Assembly: GCA_035631035.1 (NCBI GenBank)
Contig: DASQJL010000011.1
Coordinates: forward strand, 1 to 64,000
Origin: Candidatus Binatia bacterium
GTDB lineage: Bacteria > Eisenbacteria > RBG-16-71-46 > SZUA-252
DNA length: 64,000 bases
Reading direction: 5' to 3'
Positions 51,281 through 63,783 of the stretch are shown here, one piece after another; position 1 is the first letter of the stretch; each line of letters opens with the position of its first letter. The translations under genes and the position numbers were made by a program. Below the pieces are notes generated by a model. It did not search any database. It worked only from the letters and a program-made list of their open reading frames with translations, and was not told the DNA's origin.

Positions 51281-54200
51281 ATGCTCCTGTATCGTGAGAC
51301 GGGCTCGGAGAGGTCTTGGGGGTCATCTTTGCGTCGCAGCGCCTCACCTCGGTCCCGATTCCGCACATCCTTCGCCGCGCTCCTCACGATCCTCCTCGGC
51401 GCCGCGCCGCTTTCGCATGCCCGCCCGGCGCCTCCCGCGCCCGCCTCGGCGCCGTCGGCGACGCCGAAGGGCCCGCGTTACGTCGAGGGCGAAGTTCTTC
51501 TCGTCTTTCAGCCGGACGCCCGGCCCGAGCGGGTCCGCGCGATCCTCCGGGACCTCGGCGCCACGAAGATCCACACCTCGCGCCGGAGCCACGTGGAGCG
51601 TCATCGGATCCGGAAGCGGGTCGAGGACGCCGTCGCGCAATATCGGAACGACCCGGCCGTCCGGCTCATCGAGCCGAACTATCTCGTCCACGCAGATGCC
51701 GTCCCGAACGATCCCTCCTTTGCGATCCAGTGGGCGCTCCAGAACACGGGGCAGCAGGGCGGCACGCCGGGCGCGGACATCCACGCGGTCGCCGCGTGGG
51801 ACCAGACCACCGGATCGAACCAGGTCGTGGTCGCGATCGTGGATACCGGGATGGACCTGACGCACCCCGACCTCGTCTCCAACCTCTACACCAATCCCGC
51901 CGAGGTCCCGGGCAACGGTCTGGACGACGACGGCAACGGGCTGGTGGACGACGTGCACGGCTTCGACTTCGCCAACTTCGATGCCGACCCCAGCGACGAC
52001 AACGGCCACGGGACCCACGTCGCGGGCACGATCGGCGCGCACGGCGACAACGGTATCGGGGTGGCGGGCGTCGTCTGGCACCTGCGGCTCCTGCCGCTCA
52101 AGTTCCTCGACGCGGGCGGGACCGGCACGACGGCCGACGCGGTGGACTGCGTGGACTACGCGGTGCTCGCGGGCGCCTCGGTCATCAATGCCTCCTGGGG
52201 CAGTCCCGAGCGCTCCCAGGCGCTGGAGCTGGCCATCCAGGGAGCCAACGACGAAGGGGTGCTCTTCGTCGCCGCCGCGGGGAACACGGGCTCGAGCAAC
52301 GACACGTTCGGGAGCTACCCCGCGAGTTTTCCCGAGCCCAACGTGATCGCGGTGGGCGCCTCCTCCCGCACGGACGACCGCGCCTCCTTCTCGAACTTCG
52401 GCGTGAACGGCGTGGATCTCTTCGCCCCCGGCGTCCAGATCCTGAGCACGCTGCCGCACGGGCTGTACGGGCTGAACAGCGGGACCTCGATGGCCGCGCC
52501 GCACGTGACCGGCGCGCTCGCGCTCCTCAAGTCGCGTTTCCCCGGGATGGGAGCGCCGACCATGAAGAGCGTGCTGCTCGCGGCCACCGACCGCATCCCG
52601 GCGCTCTCGGGGCTTTGCGTGAGCGGAGGGCGGCTGAACGCGGCCCGCATGCTGGAGGGGGTGGATTCGACCTCGCCGGGACCGATCGACAACCTGGCCG
52701 CGAGCTTCGTCTCGTCCGACCGCGTGACCCTGGCCTGGACCGCGACGGGGGACGACGGCGGGGGCGGCACGGCCACCGATTATGAGATCCGCTATTCCCT
52801 GTCGCCCATCGACGCGGCCACGTTCGCCTCGGCGACGCGGGTCGCCGGCACGCCGGCACCCCGGATCGCGGGAACGCGCGAGCAAGCCTCGATCGGCGGG
52901 CTGGCGCCGCTCACCGATTACTACGTGGCGATGGTGGCCCACGACGAGTTCGGGAATCCCTCGCCGCTCTCCAACGTGATCACGGCCCGCACGACGGCGC
53001 CGCCGGTGGCCGCCGTGGATCCGCCGTCCCTGGACGCGACGCTCGTCACCGGCCAGCGCCGGACGTTCCCCGTGGACGTGCGCAACGACGGCGCGGGCGC
53101 GCTCGACTTCACGGCTCTGGCCCTGGGCGCCGCGGGCGTGCCCGCCCCCCGCTGGCTCTCCCTGCTTCCCGGCGGCGGCAGCGCTCTCGGAGGGCAGCAG
53201 GTCCCGATCACCGTCACGCTGAACGCCGACGGGCTGCCGGGGGGCGACAACGACGGGCTGGTGCGGCTCTCCACGAACGATCCCGCGCACCGGACGATCG
53301 ACGTTCCGGTCCACATGCACGTGATCTCCGCCCCCGATCTCGACGTGGATCCCGCGATGATCGCGTTCGGCCCGATCCCCGTCGGCAACTCGGATACCGA
53401 GGAGCTCTTCGTCACCAACTCCGGCTTCGCCGACCTTCACGTGGACTCGGTCCGGGTCGAGGGCGCCGATTTCGCGGCGGATCCGGGCGGATTCGATCTT
53501 CCGCCGGGACAATCGTGGGACCTCTTCGTCACCGCCACCCCCTCGCGCACCGGCACGGTCTCCGGCGCGGTGGTCATCAACAGCAACGATCCCGACCAGC
53601 CGGTCACGCGCGTCCCGCTGGCCGCGGCGGGGATCATTCCGCCGGTCGCCTCCTTCGCGCCGGTGCGCCAGGACGCGGCACTCCACACGGGCCAGACCGC
53701 GACGCGCACGTTCACGATCTCGAACGGGGGCGGGAGCGCTCTCTCCTGGTCGCTCCGGCCCCGGTCGGCCGCGTCGCTGGCCTTCGATTCGACCGGCACC
53801 CTCGCGCCGGCCCTCGACCCGGCGCCCGCATCCGATCCCGCGCCGCCCCGCCCTGCCGCGTTCGCCACGTCCGGGGCGTCGGGAGCCGTCGCGGAGATCT
53901 CCGACGTCCGCGTCGTCTTCGACGCGCGCCACGGCGCCTCCTCCGGCGCGTGGTCGGACATGGTCAGCTCGCTCACGTCGCGTGGCGCGGTCTTCACGCT
54001 GAACACGCGGCACCTCACGGCGGGCGTGCTCGCGGGGGTGGACGTCTACTGGATCTCGGACGACGCGGGGGCGTTCGCAGCCGACGAGCGCGCCGCGCTC
54101 GCCGCCTGGGTGCGCTCGGGCGGTTCGCTCCTGCTCGAGGGCGCGGCGGCGGCGGCGCTGCCGGAGTTCGACGCGCTGCTCGATTCGACGGGAGTCCCGC

Positions 54201-57200
54201 TGCGCTACGAGGCGGGCCAGGGGATCACCGGTCCGACCGTGAGGATCTACCCCTTCGAGATCACGCGCGACGTCGCCGCGGCGGACATGCCCAGCTCCAC
54301 GGCCCGCCTCCACCCCGAGGGGCCCGGAGCGACGGTGCTGATCGAGGACGCGCAGGGGTTCCCGACGCTCGCCGCGGCGTTCGTCGGGCGCGGCCGCGTC
54401 CTAGCCGCGGCGGGCCGGCTCTTCGCCGACGTCTCCTCGATCTTCGCCGACAACCGGAAGATCGCCTCGCAGGCCTTCGGCTGGCTGGGGGGCGCGGCCT
54501 GGCTCTCCGTCGAGCCGGGATCGGGATCCACGGCCGCGGGGCAGTCCACCACGGTGACGGTCGCGTTCGACGCCGCGCGGCTGGCCGGCGCCGACTATCG
54601 CGGCGCCCTCGCCGTCCGCACCAACGACCCCGACCGGAGCGACTTCCTGGTTCCCGTGGACCTGTCGGTGACCCCGGCCCCGGACGCGAAGGTGACGCCC
54701 GCCTCGCTCGATCTCGGCACGGTCTTCGTGGGCGCCTCGCGCCGCGATTCGGTCCGCGTGCAGAACGTCGGCGTTCTCCCGCTCCGCCTCTCCTCGGCCG
54801 CGACGGACCATCCCGATTTCACCGCCGCCTTCGACTCCCTCACGCTGACGCCGGGCGCCGCGGTCACGATCCCCGTGCGCTACCAGCCCGCCTCGGTCGG
54901 TCCGGCCTCGGCCACCCTCACCGTGACCACCGACGATCCCGATCAGCCCGAGATCCGGATCGGGGTCACGGCGGCGGGCGCCCCGCCGCCTGACGTGGAT
55001 CTCGTGGCGGGCCCGGTGGGCGCATCGCTCCCGACCGGCGGCACGGCGACGCGCACGATCACCGTCGCCAACCGCTCCGGGAGCGATCTCCAGTACGCCA
55101 TTCACTTCGAGGAGGAGGCGCCCGCGAGCGCCATCGCACCGCCCGGGACCGACGCCATGGCCGCGCTTCCGAGGACCTGGGCCGAGGCGCGCGAGAGCGC
55201 CCGTTCGTTCCAGGGGCGTGTCACGCCGCCCGCGGGCGGCGCGGCGGCGGTCGCCGCCGGGGACGATTCGCTTCCGCTCGTCATCCTCGATCCCCACGGC
55301 GACGGATCGGTCGAGGACCTGATCGCGGTCCGGGCCTGGGCGCGCGGCGGCGTCCTGAGCGTCCGGATCGAGACCGCGACCGACATCGCGCCGCTCAATC
55401 TCGGCGGATACCTCTCCCTGGACCTGGACCAGAACCGGAACACCGGACGGGAGCCCAGCTTCGGCACGCCGCGGCAGGACATCGGGGCCGAGTTCGAGGT
55501 GAGCCTCTTTTCGGTCGGCTACGGGATGGTCGACCTTCTCGACGCCTTGACCGGCAACTACGTCCAGAGCTTCCCGGTCCAGGTGGGTCCCCGCTCGATC
55601 TCGTTCGCGATCCCGCTCTCGTGGCTGCACGGAGACGACGGGCGCATCAACGCCACCGGCGTCATCGGGAACTTCGTCGGCGCCACCGACTGGTTCCCCG
55701 ACCGCGGCCATGGGACCGTCGGCGGACTCTGGCTCGCCGCCTCGCCGCACGAGGGAACGCTCGCGGCGGGCAGCGAGGCGCCGATCGAGCTGACTCTGGA
55801 CGCGCTCGCGCTTCCCGGCGGCGCCTACCACGGCTCGATCGTCGTCGAGAGCAACGATCCCGACGAGCCGGCGCTGGAAGTGCCCGCCTCGCTCGACGTG
55901 ACCGACGCCCCGGTGGCCGTGGCCACGGCGACCGCGATCCATTTCGGGACCGTCTATCTCGGGCGCACCTCGGCGGGAGAGGTCGCGGTGGGCAACGAGG
56001 GCAGGGCGCCGCTCCACGTCTCCTCGGTGGTGAGCGATCTCCCCGATTTCACCGCGTCTCCCACGTCGTTCACCATCCTGCCCGGCGCTGCGCAGACCAT
56101 CCGGCTCACGTTCACCCCTTCGGCCGACGGGCCGCGCGAGGGGACCCTCACGATCGCGCACGACGCGGCCGGCGGGCCGATCGCGGTCGCCGTGACGGGT
56201 GCCGGGCGCGTTCCGCCGGTGGCCCAGTTCGCGCCAGCGTCCCTGCAGGGGGCGATCGGGCTGGGGGAACGAGGGGGGACGTCGTTCGAGATTCGAAACG
56301 CCGGCGGCTCCGCGCTGGACTATGGCGTCGAGCCCCTGAACGGCGCGCCGGCGGTCGAGGTCCACGCCGGACTCCCGCTGGCCCGCGACGAGGAGGACCC
56401 GCGGGCGGGGATCGCCCCTCCGGCGGCCCTCGGACTCGGCGGCCCGGACGGCTTCGGCTACCGGTGGGTGGACAGCAACCAACCGGGCGGGCCGGTCTTC
56501 GACTGGCAGGACATCGCGGCGATCGGAACGCCGGTCCCGATCCAGAACCTGGATCAGAACTCGGGGCCGCTCCCGATCGGGTTTTCGTTCCCGTTCTATG
56601 GACGCGAGTTCACGACCTTCAACGTCTGCACGCACGGCTGGATCTCGTTCACCGATACGACCGTTCAGTTCGCCAACCAGCCGCTTCCGACCACCGCCGC
56701 GCCGAACAACCTGCTGGCGGTCTACTGGGACGACCTGAACTTCGGCGGCGTGCAGCGCGCCGTCTACTACAACGACGGCACGCGTCTCATCGTGCAGTTC
56801 ACGAACGCGCCCCGCCGCCAGCGGGGCGGGCCGTTCACCTTCCAGGCGATCCTCTATCCCACGGGCGCGATCGTGTACCAGTACCGGCTCATGGGCCCGC
56901 CGCTCGACAGCGGCACCATCGGCATCCAGAACCGGACCAAGACCGACGGCCTCACCGTCGTGTTCAACGCCGCCTACCTGCACGACGGCATGGCGGTGCG
57001 CTTCTCCGCGGCGCCCACCTGGCTGGGCGTGCCGCAGCGCTTCGGCAGCGTGGACGCCGGCGACAGCGCGAGCGTCGCGGTCGCGTTCGACTCGCGCGGG
57101 CTCTTTGCGGGCGACTATCACGGCACGCTGCGCGTCCAGACGAACGACCCGGCCCGCCCCGAGACGATTCTCCCCGTGCTCCTGCACGCCACCGGGGTCC

Positions 57201-58171
57201 CGCGGCTGGCCTTCAGCCCCGCGTCCTTCCGCTTCGATACGCTGGACGTCGGCCAGTCCGCGGCCGACACCCTGCGCCTGACGAACACGGGCACCGACCG
57301 GCTCGACGTGGCCCTCGCGTTCGACAGGCCGGACTACGCGGCGGATCCCGCGTCGCTGGCGCTCGCTCCGCTCCAGAGCGCGCCGGTGCTCGTGCGCTTC
57401 GCCCCGGCCGAGGCGGGAGACCGAAGCGGCTCGCTCACGCTGACCACCAACGACCCGGAGACGCCGACGGCGGCGATCCCGCTGGCCGGAGCCGGGCGGC
57501 GTTCCGTCCGCGAGCTTGCGGCGGAGATCGTCCCCGCGGTGATCCGGCGCGGCAGTCACGGCCGGGAGGTCCGCGCGCGGATCGTGTTCCCGGCGGACCT
57601 CGAGGCCCGGGCGGTGGACCTCCCCGGGGTGCGCCTGCAGGGCTCCATCGCGCCGTTGCCGGGCTCCACGCGCCTGCGCGACCTGGACGGGGACGGGCGC
57701 CTCGATCTCGACCTCGCGTTCGACCGGGGCGCGGTCGAGCGGGCGCTTCCGAACGGCGACGCTGTTCCGGTCTCGATCACCGGGCAGAGCGGCGGGACCC
57801 GCTTCGAGGCGCGCGGAACGGTCCGGGTGCAGGGGTCGGCGGTCGCCGCGGCCGGCGTCGAGTTCGACGAGGATCTGATCCCGGCGGCGAACGCGCTTCG
57901 CGCGAGCGCCCCCAACCCCTTCTCGGCCGCCACGGCGCTCCGCTTCGATCTGGCCGAGGGGGGAGTCGCCGCGCTCCGCGTCTACACCGCCGCCGGCCGG
58001 CTCGTCCGGACGGTCTTCCAGGCGCCCCTGCCGGCGGGGCGTTTCCGGGCCCTCTGGGACGGCCGCGACGATCGCGGCGCGCCGGCGCCCTCCGGCGTCT
58101 ACTTCACGCGGCTCGAGGTATCGGGCCCCGCTCCCTTCCGCGGGGTCGGGCGGATCGTCCGGATCCGATAG
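51281..58171 (+). CDS. Giant secreted subtilisin-like protease with repeated beta-sandwich modules and FlgD-like tail
   Basis: A 2,296-residue exported protein. A signal peptide ([18 protein letters not shown]) and a propeptide (to about 140) lead to an S8 catalytic domain: Asp in [14 protein letters not shown] (near 187), His in [13 protein letters not shown] (near 245), Ser in [13 protein letters not shown] (near 402). A fibronectin-III-like module follows (about 465-570), then several ASPM/SPD-2/Hydin-like (choice-of-anchor D) modules with the recurring phrase TNDPDxP. Interposed are a DUF4350-like stretch (about 875-1070: [21 protein letters not shown]), a domain near 1330-1485 ([13 protein letters not shown]) and a nidogen-like one near 1760-1900 ([18 protein letters not shown]). 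The end ([13 protein letters not shown] ... [21 protein letters not shown]) is the FlgD-like sorting tail. The ATG start at 51281 has only a weak site. Confidence 0.88.
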   Translation: MLLYRETGSERSWGSSLRRSASPRSRFRTSFAALLTILLGAAPLSHARPAPPAPASAPSATPKGPRYVEGEVLLVFQPDARPERVRAILRDLGATKIHTSRRSHVERHRIRKRVEDAVAQYRNDPAVRLIEPNYLVHADAVPNDPSFAIQWALQNTGQQGGTPGADIHAVAAWDQTTGSNQVVVAIVDTGMDLTHPDLVSNLYTNPAEVPGNGLDDDGNGLVDDVHGFDFANFDADPSDDNGHGTHVAGTIGAHGDNGIGVAGVVWHLRLLPLKFLDAGGTGTTADAVDCVDYAVLAGASVINASWGSPERSQALELAIQGANDEGVLFVAAAGNTGSSNDTFGSYPASFPEPNVIAVGASSRTDDRASFSNFGVNGVDLFAPGVQILSTLPHGLYGLNSGTSMAAPHVTGALALLKSRFPGMGAPTMKSVLLAATDRIPALSGLCVSGGRLNAARMLEGVDSTSPGPIDNLAASFVSSDRVTLAWTATGDDGGGGTATDYEIRYSLSPIDAATFASATRVAGTPAPRIAGTREQASIGGLAPLTDYYVAMVAHDEFGNPSPLSNVITARTTAPPVAAVDPPSLDATLVTGQRRTFPVDVRNDGAGALDFTALALGAAGVPAPRWLSLLPGGGSALGGQQVPITVTLNADGLPGGDNDGLVRLSTNDPAHRTIDVPVHMHVISAPDLDVDPAMIAFGPIPVGNSDTEELFVTNSGFADLHVDSVRVEGADFAADPGGFDLPPGQSWDLFVTATPSRTGTVSGAVVINSNDPDQPVTRVPLAAAGIIPPVASFAPVRQDAALHTGQTATRTFTISNGGGSALSWSLRPRSAASLAFDSTGTLAPALDPAPASDPAPPRPAAFATSGASGAVAEISDVRVVFDARHGASSGAWSDMVSSLTSRGAVFTLNTRHLTAGVLAGVDVYWISDDAGAFAADERAALAAWVRSGGSLLLEGAAAAALPEFDALLDSTGVPLRYEAGQGITGPTVRIYPFEITRDVAAADMPSSTARLHPEGPGATVLIEDAQGFPTLAAAFVGRGRVLAAAGRLFADVSSIFADNRKIASQAFGWLGGAAWLSVEPGSGSTAAGQSTTVTVAFDAARLAGADYRGALAVRTNDPDRSDFLVPVDLSVTPAPDAKVTPASLDLGTVFVGASRRDSVRVQNVGVLPLRLSSAATDHPDFTAAFDSLTLTPGAAVTIPVRYQPASVGPASATLTVTTDDPDQPEIRIGVTAAGAPPPDVDLVAGPVGASLPTGGTATRTITVANRSGSDLQYAIHFEEEAPASAIAPPGTDAMAALPRTWAEARESARSFQGRVTPPAGGAAAVAAGDDSLPLVILDPHGDGSVEDLIAVRAWARGGVLSVRIETATDIAPLNLGGYLSLDLDQNRNTGREPSFGTPRQDIGAEFEVSLFSVGYGMVDLLDALTGNYVQSFPVQVGPRSISFAIPLSWLHGDDGRINATGVIGNFVGATDWFPDRGHGTVGGLWLAASPHEGTLAAGSEAPIELTLDALALPGGAYHGSIVVESNDPDEPALEVPASLDVTDAPVAVATATAIHFGTVYLGRTSAGEVAVGNEGRAPLHVSSVVSDLPDFTASPTSFTILPGAAQTIRLTFTPSADGPREGTLTIAHDAAGGPIAVAVTGAGRVPPVAQFAPASLQGAIGLGERGGTSFEIRNAGGSALDYGVEPLNGAPAVEVHAGLPLARDEEDPRAGIAPPAALGLGGPDGFGYRWVDSNQPGGPVFDWQDIAAIGTPVPIQNLDQNSGPLPIGFSFPFYGREFTTFNVCTHGWISFTDTTVQFANQPLPTTAAPNNLLAVYWDDLNFGGVQRAVYYNDGTRLIVQFTNAPRRQRGGPFTFQAILYPTGAIVYQYRLMGPPLDSGTIGIQNRTKTDGLTVVFNAAYLHDGMAVRFSAAPTWLGVPQRFGSVDAGDSASVAVAFDSRGLFAGDYHGTLRVQTNDPARPETILPVLLHATGVPRLAFSPASFRFDTLDVGQSAADTLRLTNTGTDRLDVALAFDRPDYAADPASLALAPLQSAPVLVRFAPAEAGDRSGSLTLTTNDPETPTAAIPLAGAGRRSVRELAAEIVPAVIRRGSHGREVRARIVFPADLEARAVDLPGVRLQGSIAPLPGSTRLRDLDGDGRLDLDLAFDRGAVERALPNGDAVPVSITGQSGGTRFEARGTVRVQGSAVAAAGVEFDEDLIPAANALRASAPNPFSAATALRFDLAEGGVAALRVYTAAGRLVRTVFQAPLPAGRFRALWDGRDDRGAPAPSGVYFTRLEVSGPAPFRGVGRIVRIR

Positions 58172-58325
58172 GGCGCGGCCGGCCGATAGCGGCGCCCTCC
58201 TGCAACAATCTGCTGGCGCACCCCCGCAGACCCCGGGGTAGACTTTAGTCCCATGGCCGGGCGAGGCAACCCGGCCGTGCCGCACGTCGCTTCTTGCGAA
58301 TAGATGGCCGTCCAGGAGTCCGCAC

Positions 58326-61300
58326 ATGAACCCACCGCGCAGTGAGTCCCCCGTGGCGGCACCGGTCAACGGCGACGCCCAGGCCGAATCCGCAGCACCG
58401 CCTCTCGATGCGGTCCTCCAGGCGCTCCAGGCCATGCGGGGCGGTGACTTCTCCGTCCGCCTGCCCGGGAACTGGACGGGCCTCGAAGGAAAGATCGCCG
58501 ACACGTTCAACGACATCGCCGCCTCGAACCAGCGCATGGCCGAGGAGCTGGAGCGCGTCGGGCAGGTCGTCGGGAAGAAGGGGCGCACGCGCGAGCGGAT
58601 GCGCTTCGCCCGTGGCGACGGCGCCTGGGGCGAGATGCAGGTCTCGGTCAACACCCTGATCGACGATCTGGTCTGGCCGACGCGGGAGGTGACCCGCGCG
58701 ATCGCCGCCGTGGCCCGCGGCGACCTGCTGCAGACCGTCGGCACCGAGGTGGACGGGCGCCCCCTGGAAGGGGAGTTCCTCCGCTCGGCCAACATCGTGA
58801 ACACGATGATCAAGCAGCTCGCCGTCTTCACCTCCGAGGTGACCCGCGTGGCGCGCGAGGTCGGCTCCGAAGGGAAGCTGGGCGGGCAGGCGCAGGTGCG
58901 CGAGGTGAGCGGCGTCTGGAAGGACCTCACCGAGAGCGTGAATTCGATGGCGTCGAACCTGACGGCGCAGGTGCGGAACATCGCGGAGGTCACGATCGCG
59001 GTGGCCGACGGCGACCTGTCGCGCAAGATCACGGTCGACGTGCGGGGCGAGATCCTCCAGCTGAAGGAGGCCATCAACACGATGGTGGACCAGCTCCGCT
59101 CCTTCGCCTCGGAAGTGACGCGCGTGGCGCGCGAGGTGGGGACCGACGGCAAGCTGGGCGGCCAGGCGCAGGTGCCGGGCGTCGGCGGCACCTGGAAGGA
59201 CCTCACCGACAACGTGAACTTCATGGCGTCGAACCTGACGGCGCAGGTGCGGAACATCGCCGAGGTGGCGACGGCCGTGGCGCGCGGGGACCTCTCGCGC
59301 AAGATCACGGTGGATGTGAAGGGGGAGATCCTCGAGCTCAAGGACACCCTGAACACCATGGTGGACCAGCTGAACGCGTTCGCGGCGGAGGTGACCCGCG
59401 TGGCGCGCGAGGTGGGGACCGACGGCAAGCTGGGCGGCCAGGCGGTGGTGCCCGGCGTGGCCGGCACCTGGAAGGACCTCACCGACTCGGTCAACTCGAT
59501 GGCCGACAACCTGACGACCCAGGTGCGCAACATCGCCGACGTGGCGACCGCCATCGCCGGCGGCGACCTCTCGCGCAAGATCACCGTGGACGTGCGCGGC
59601 GAGATCCTTCGCTTGAAGGAAACCCTGAATACGATGGTGGACCAGCTCAACGCCTTCGCCTCGGAAGTGACGCGCGTGGCGCGCGAGGTGGGGACCGAAG
59701 GGAAGCTGGGCGGGCAGGCGCAGGTGCCGGGCGTCGCGGGCACCTGGAAGGACCTGACCGACAACGTGAACTCGATGGCGTCGAACCTCACCGGGCAGGT
59801 GCGGAACATCGCCGAGGTCACGACGGCGGTCGCGCGCGGAGACCTCTCGCGCAAGATCACCGTGAACGTGAGCGGCGAGATCCTGGAGCTCAAGAACACG
59901 ATCAACACGATGGTGGACACGCTGAACGCGTTCGCCGGCGAGGTGACCCGCGTGGCGCGCGAGGTGGGGACCGAAGGGAAGCTGGGCGGCCAGGCGCAGG
60001 TGCCGGGCGTCGGCGGCACCTGGAAGGACCTCACGGACAACGTGAACTTCATGGCGTCGAACCTGACGGCGCAGGTTCGGAACATCGCCGAGGTCGCCAC
60101 CGCCATCGCGAGCGGCGACCTCTCCAAGAAGATCACCGTCGACGTCCGCGGCGAGATCCTCCTCCTCAAGGAAACGCTCAACACGATGGTCGAGCAGCTC
60201 CGCTCCTTCGCGGCCGAGGTGACCCGCGTGGCGCGCGAGGTCGGCTCGGAAGGGAAGCTGGGCGGGCAGGCGGTGGTGCCCGGCGTGGCCGGCACCTGGA
60301 AGGACCTCACCGACTCGGTGAACTCGATGGCCGACAACCTGACGACCCAGGTGCGGAACATCGCCGAGGTGACCACGGCCGTGGCGCGCGGGGACCTCTC
60401 GCGCAAGATCACGGTGGACGTGAAGGGGGAGATCCTCGAGCTCAAGAACACGATCAACACGATGGTGGACACGCTGAACGCGTTCGCGGCGGAGGTGACG
60501 CGCGTGGCGCGCGAGGTCGGGACCGAGGGGAAGCTGGGCGGCCAGGCTCAGGTGCCCGGCGTGGCCGGCACCTGGAAGGATCTCACCGACACGGTGAACG
60601 TCATGGCCGCGAACCTCACCGAACAGGTGCGCGGCATCGTGAAGGTCGTGACCGCCGTGGCCGAGGGGGACCTCAAGCAGAGCCTCACCGTGAAGTCGAA
60701 GGGAGAGGTCGCGGCGCTCGCCGACACCATCAACAACATGACCGGCACGCTCGCCACGTTCGCCGAGCAGGTGACCTCGGTCGCCCGCGAGGTCGGCGTG
60801 GAAGGGCGGCTGGGCGGCCAGGCCAACGTCCCCGGCGCGGCCGGCACGTGGAAGGACCTGACCGGCAACGTGAACCTGCTCGCGGCCAATCTCACGACGC
60901 AGGTGCGCGCCATCGCCGAGGTCGCCACGGCCGTGACCAAGGGGGACCTCACCCGCTCGATCCAGGTGGACGCGCGCGGCGAGGTGGCCGAGCTCAAGGA
61001 CAACATCAACACCATGATCGACAACCTGCGCCTGACCACCGACCGGAACACGGAGCAGGACTGGCTGAAGACCAACCTGGCCCGGTTCACGAACATGATC
61101 CAGGGGCAGCGCGACCTGGTGACCGTGGGGCGGATGCTCCTCTCCGAGCTGACGCCGCTCCTCGACGCCCACCAGGGGGTCATCTATTCGATGGAGCTGA
61201 ACGAGCCGCCGCGCCTGCGGCTGCTGGCGGCCTACGCGGACGACGCGCGGGACGGCCATCCCGCGGTGGTCACGGTGGGCGACGGCCTGGTGGGCCAGTG

Positions 61301-63776
61301 CGCCTTCGAGCGGCGGCGCATCCTGATCGGCGACGCGCGCGAGCGCCTGGTCTCGATCCGCTCCACGCTGATCGCGGCGGCGCCGCGCAGCGTCGTGGTG
61401 CTGCCGGTGCTCTTCGAGGGGCAGGTCAAGGCGGTGATCGAGCTGGCCACCCTGGGCACCTTCACCGAGCTCCAGATCGCGTTCTTGGAGCAGCTCACCG
61501 CGAACATCGGCATCGTGCTGAACTCGATCGAGGCGACGATGCAGACCGAGGCGCTCCTCGACCAGTCGCAGGCGCTGGCGCGCGAGCTGCAGACCCGCCA
61601 GAAGGAGCTGCAGCAGACCAACGAGGAGATCGCGCAGAAGGCGCAGCAGCTCGCCGAGCAGAACATCGAGATGGAGACGAAGAACCAGGAGATCGAGCAG
61701 GCGCGGCGCGCCCTGGAGGAGAAGGCGACCGAGCTGGCGCTGGCCTCCAAATACAAGTCGGAGTTCCTCGCGAACATGTCGCACGAGCTCCGGACGCCGC
61801 TGAACAGCATCCTGATCCTGGGGCAGCAGCTGGGGGACAACCCCGAGGGGAACCTGACCCCGAAGCAGGTCGAGTTCGCGCGCACCATCCACAGCGCCGG
61901 TGCCGACCTCCTGCAGCTGATCACCGACATCCTCGACCTCTCCAAGATCGAGTCGGGCACCGTCACCGTCGAGATCGAGGAGATCTACTTCGCCGCGCTG
62001 CTCGAGACCACGTCCCGGAACTTCCGCCATGAGGCGGAGAGCCGGAGCATCTCGTTCGACGTGCAGATCGACCCGCGCCTGGGGCGCACCCTCACCACCG
62101 ACTCCAAGCGCCTCCAGCAGGTCCTCAAGAACCTCCTTTCGAACGCCTTCAAGTTCACGACCGAGGGGGGCGTGCGGCTCAGCGTTTCCTCGGCGGCGGG
62201 CGGGTGGACCCCGGACCATCCGGTCCTCGCCGCGGCCGACACCGTGGTCGCGTTCGAGGTCTCGGACACCGGGATCGGGATCCCCGCCGAGAAGCAGCGG
62301 ATCATCTTCGAGGCGTTCCAGCAGGCCGACGCCAGCACCAGCCGGAAGTACGGCGGCACCGGGCTCGGGCTGGCGATCAGCCGCGAGCTGGCGACGCTCC
62401 TCGGCGGCGAGATCCTGCTCCGCTCCACGCCGGGCGTGGGAAGCGCGTTCACCCTCTACGTCCCGCTCCGCTACGCGGGGCCGGCTTCGGGGGGCCTGCT
62501 GCCCGAGAAGCTTCTTCCGGCGGCGGCCCAGGTCCTGGCCGCCCAGGTGTCCGAGCCCGCCCCGGAGCCGATTCCCGACGACCGCGAGACGATCGCGACG
62601 GGCGATCCCGTCCTGCTCGTCGTCGAGGACGATCCGAACTATGCCCGCGTGCTCCTGGACCTGGCGCGCGACAGCGGCTTCAAGGTCGTGGTCGCGATGC
62701 GCGGCGCCGACGTGATGGACCTGGCGCTCCAGTTCCGCCCCACCGCGATCTCGCTCGACGTCTTCCTCCCCGACATGCTCGGCTGGACGCTGCTCACCCA
62801 GCTGAAGCAGGATCCGGCCACGCGCCACATTCCGGTCCAGATGCTCACGCTGGACGAGGACCGGCAGCACGGGCTGGCGAGCGGAGCCTTCTCCTTCATG
62901 CGAAAGCCCACGCGCACGCAGGACCTGACCGAGGCGATCCACCGGATCCGCGATTTCGCGGCGCCGCGCCGGAAGCGGCTCCTGGTCGTGGAGGACAACG
63001 AGGCCGAGCGGATCGGCGTCGAGGCGCTCCTCGGGTTCGAGGACATCGAGATCGCGACGGTGTCCACGGGCCGGGAGGCGCTCGAGCGGCTCCGGAGCGA
63101 GCGGCACGACTGCATGGTGCTGGACCTCCGCCTGCCCGACGTCTCCGGGTTCGACATTCTCGAGACGATCCGGGACGACGCCGACCTCAAGGATCTTCCG
63201 GTCGTGGTCTTCACCGGCAAGGAGCTGACGGCGGACGAGGACGCCCGGCTGCACAACATGGCCCGGAGCGTCGTCGTGAAGGGGGTGGAGTCGCCCGAGC
63301 GGCTCCTGGACGAAACGGCGCTCTTCCTGCACCGGGTGGTGACCGACCTTCCGGCCGAGAAGCAGCAAATGCTCCACCGGCTCCACGCCTCGGACGAGGA
63401 TCTCCGCGGGAAATCGGTCCTGATCGTGGACGACGACGTGCGGAACATCTTCGCCCTGAGCAGCCTGCTCGAGCGGCGCGGGATGCGCGTCATCACGGCC
63501 TCCACCGGCAAGGAGGCGATCGAGATCCTGGCCCGCGTTCCCGAGGTCGCGATCGTGCTGATGGATATCATGATGCCCGAGATGGACGGCTACGAGACGA
63601 CGCGCGCGATCCGGCAGAACGCCTCGCTCCGGCGCATGCCGATCATCGCGCTCACCGCCAAGGCGATGAAGGGCGACCGGGAGAAGTGCCTCGAGGCCGG
63701 CGCGTCCGACTACCTCGCGAAGCCGGTCGACACGACCGAACTCCTGTCCGCGCTCCGCATGTGGCTCCACCGGTGA
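58326..63776 (+). CDS. Soluble poly-HAMP hybrid histidine kinase with GAF and three receiver domains
   Basis: A 1,816-residue cytoplasmic kinase without membrane helices. A HAMP-like N-terminus is followed by eight copies of a 92-residue HAMP-containing unit ([51 protein letters not shown]), as in fungal group III Nik1/Os-1 kinases. A GAF domain (about 920-1085) and coiled coil lead to HisKA (His in [16 protein letters not shown], near 1153), HATPase_c (N box [13 protein letters not shown]1 DTGIGIPA, G2 GTGLGLAIS), and three receiver domains with acceptor Asp in ISLDVFLPD (near 1477), MVLDLRLPD (near 1599) and [14 protein letters not shown] (near 1747). A response regulator begins 7 bases after its stop. 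In fungi such kinases read osmotic and oxidative stress; the bacterial signal is unknown. Confidence 0.95.
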   Translation: MNPPRSESPVAAPVNGDAQAESAAPPLDAVLQALQAMRGGDFSVRLPGNWTGLEGKIADTFNDIAASNQRMAEELERVGQVVGKKGRTRERMRFARGDGAWGEMQVSVNTLIDDLVWPTREVTRAIAAVARGDLLQTVGTEVDGRPLEGEFLRSANIVNTMIKQLAVFTSEVTRVAREVGSEGKLGGQAQVREVSGVWKDLTESVNSMASNLTAQVRNIAEVTIAVADGDLSRKITVDVRGEILQLKEAINTMVDQLRSFASEVTRVAREVGTDGKLGGQAQVPGVGGTWKDLTDNVNFMASNLTAQVRNIAEVATAVARGDLSRKITVDVKGEILELKDTLNTMVDQLNAFAAEVTRVAREVGTDGKLGGQAVVPGVAGTWKDLTDSVNSMADNLTTQVRNIADVATAIAGGDLSRKITVDVRGEILRLKETLNTMVDQLNAFASEVTRVAREVGTEGKLGGQAQVPGVAGTWKDLTDNVNSMASNLTGQVRNIAEVTTAVARGDLSRKITVNVSGEILELKNTINTMVDTLNAFAGEVTRVAREVGTEGKLGGQAQVPGVGGTWKDLTDNVNFMASNLTAQVRNIAEVATAIASGDLSKKITVDVRGEILLLKETLNTMVEQLRSFAAEVTRVAREVGSEGKLGGQAVVPGVAGTWKDLTDSVNSMADNLTTQVRNIAEVTTAVARGDLSRKITVDVKGEILELKNTINTMVDTLNAFAAEVTRVAREVGTEGKLGGQAQVPGVAGTWKDLTDTVNVMAANLTEQVRGIVKVVTAVAEGDLKQSLTVKSKGEVAALADTINNMTGTLATFAEQVTSVAREVGVEGRLGGQANVPGAAGTWKDLTGNVNLLAANLTTQVRAIAEVATAVTKGDLTRSIQVDARGEVAELKDNINTMIDNLRLTTDRNTEQDWLKTNLARFTNMIQGQRDLVTVGRMLLSELTPLLDAHQGVIYSMELNEPPRLRLLAAYADDARDGHPAVVTVGDGLVGQCAFERRRILIGDARERLVSIRSTLIAAAPRSVVVLPVLFEGQVKAVIELATLGTFTELQIAFLEQLTANIGIVLNSIEATMQTEALLDQSQALARELQTRQKELQQTNEEIAQKAQQLAEQNIEMETKNQEIEQARRALEEKATELALASKYKSEFLANMSHELRTPLNSILILGQQLGDNPEGNLTPKQVEFARTIHSAGADLLQLITDILDLSKIESGTVTVEIEEIYFAALLETTSRNFRHEAESRSISFDVQIDPRLGRTLTTDSKRLQQVLKNLLSNAFKFTTEGGVRLSVSSAAGGWTPDHPVLAAADTVVAFEVSDTGIGIPAEKQRIIFEAFQQADASTSRKYGGTGLGLAISRELATLLGGEILLRSTPGVGSAFTLYVPLRYAGPASGGLLPEKLLPAAAQVLAAQVSEPAPEPIPDDRETIATGDPVLLVVEDDPNYARVLLDLARDSGFKVVVAMRGADVMDLALQFRPTAISLDVFLPDMLGWTLLTQLKQDPATRHIPVQMLTLDEDRQHGLASGAFSFMRKPTRTQDLTEAIHRIRDFAAPRRKRLLVVEDNEAERIGVEALLGFEDIEIATVSTGREALERLRSERHDCMVLDLRLPDVSGFDILETIRDDADLKDLPVVVFTGKELTADEDARLHNMARSVVVKGVESPERLLDETALFLHRVVTDLPAEKQQMLHRLHASDEDLRGKSVLIVDDDVRNIFALSSLLERRGMRVITASTGKEAIEILARVPEVAIVLMDIMMPEMDGYETTRAIRQNASLRRMPIIALTAKAMKGDREKCLEAGASDYLAKPVDTTELLSALRMWLHR
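58836..61043 (+). repeat. Eight tandem 276-base coding repeats (poly-HAMP)
   Basis: Units start every 276 bases from 58836 (58836, 59112, 59388, 59664, 59940, 60216, 60492, 60768), each encoding [10 protein letters not shown] or a close variant. Some stretches, notably in units 3 and 6 (about 59441-59533 and 60269-60361), are almost identical at DNA level, including third positions. Unit 8 is the most diverged ([17 protein letters not shown]). The pattern suggests recent duplication or gene conversion. Confidence 0.92.
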
Positions 63777-63783
63777 GGCCCCG

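Noticed and set aside
58172-58325. Possible riboswitch in front of the poly-HAMP kinase (a GGCCGGG...CCCGGCC hairpin near 58254-58275)
   Set aside because: A single hairpin without any conserved riboswitch core; too little to claim.
58836-61043. Regularly spaced repeats resembling an array
   Set aside because: The spacing is 276 bases with coding continuity and HAMP motifs; the units are protein repeats, with no short direct repeats and unique spacers as in CRISPR.
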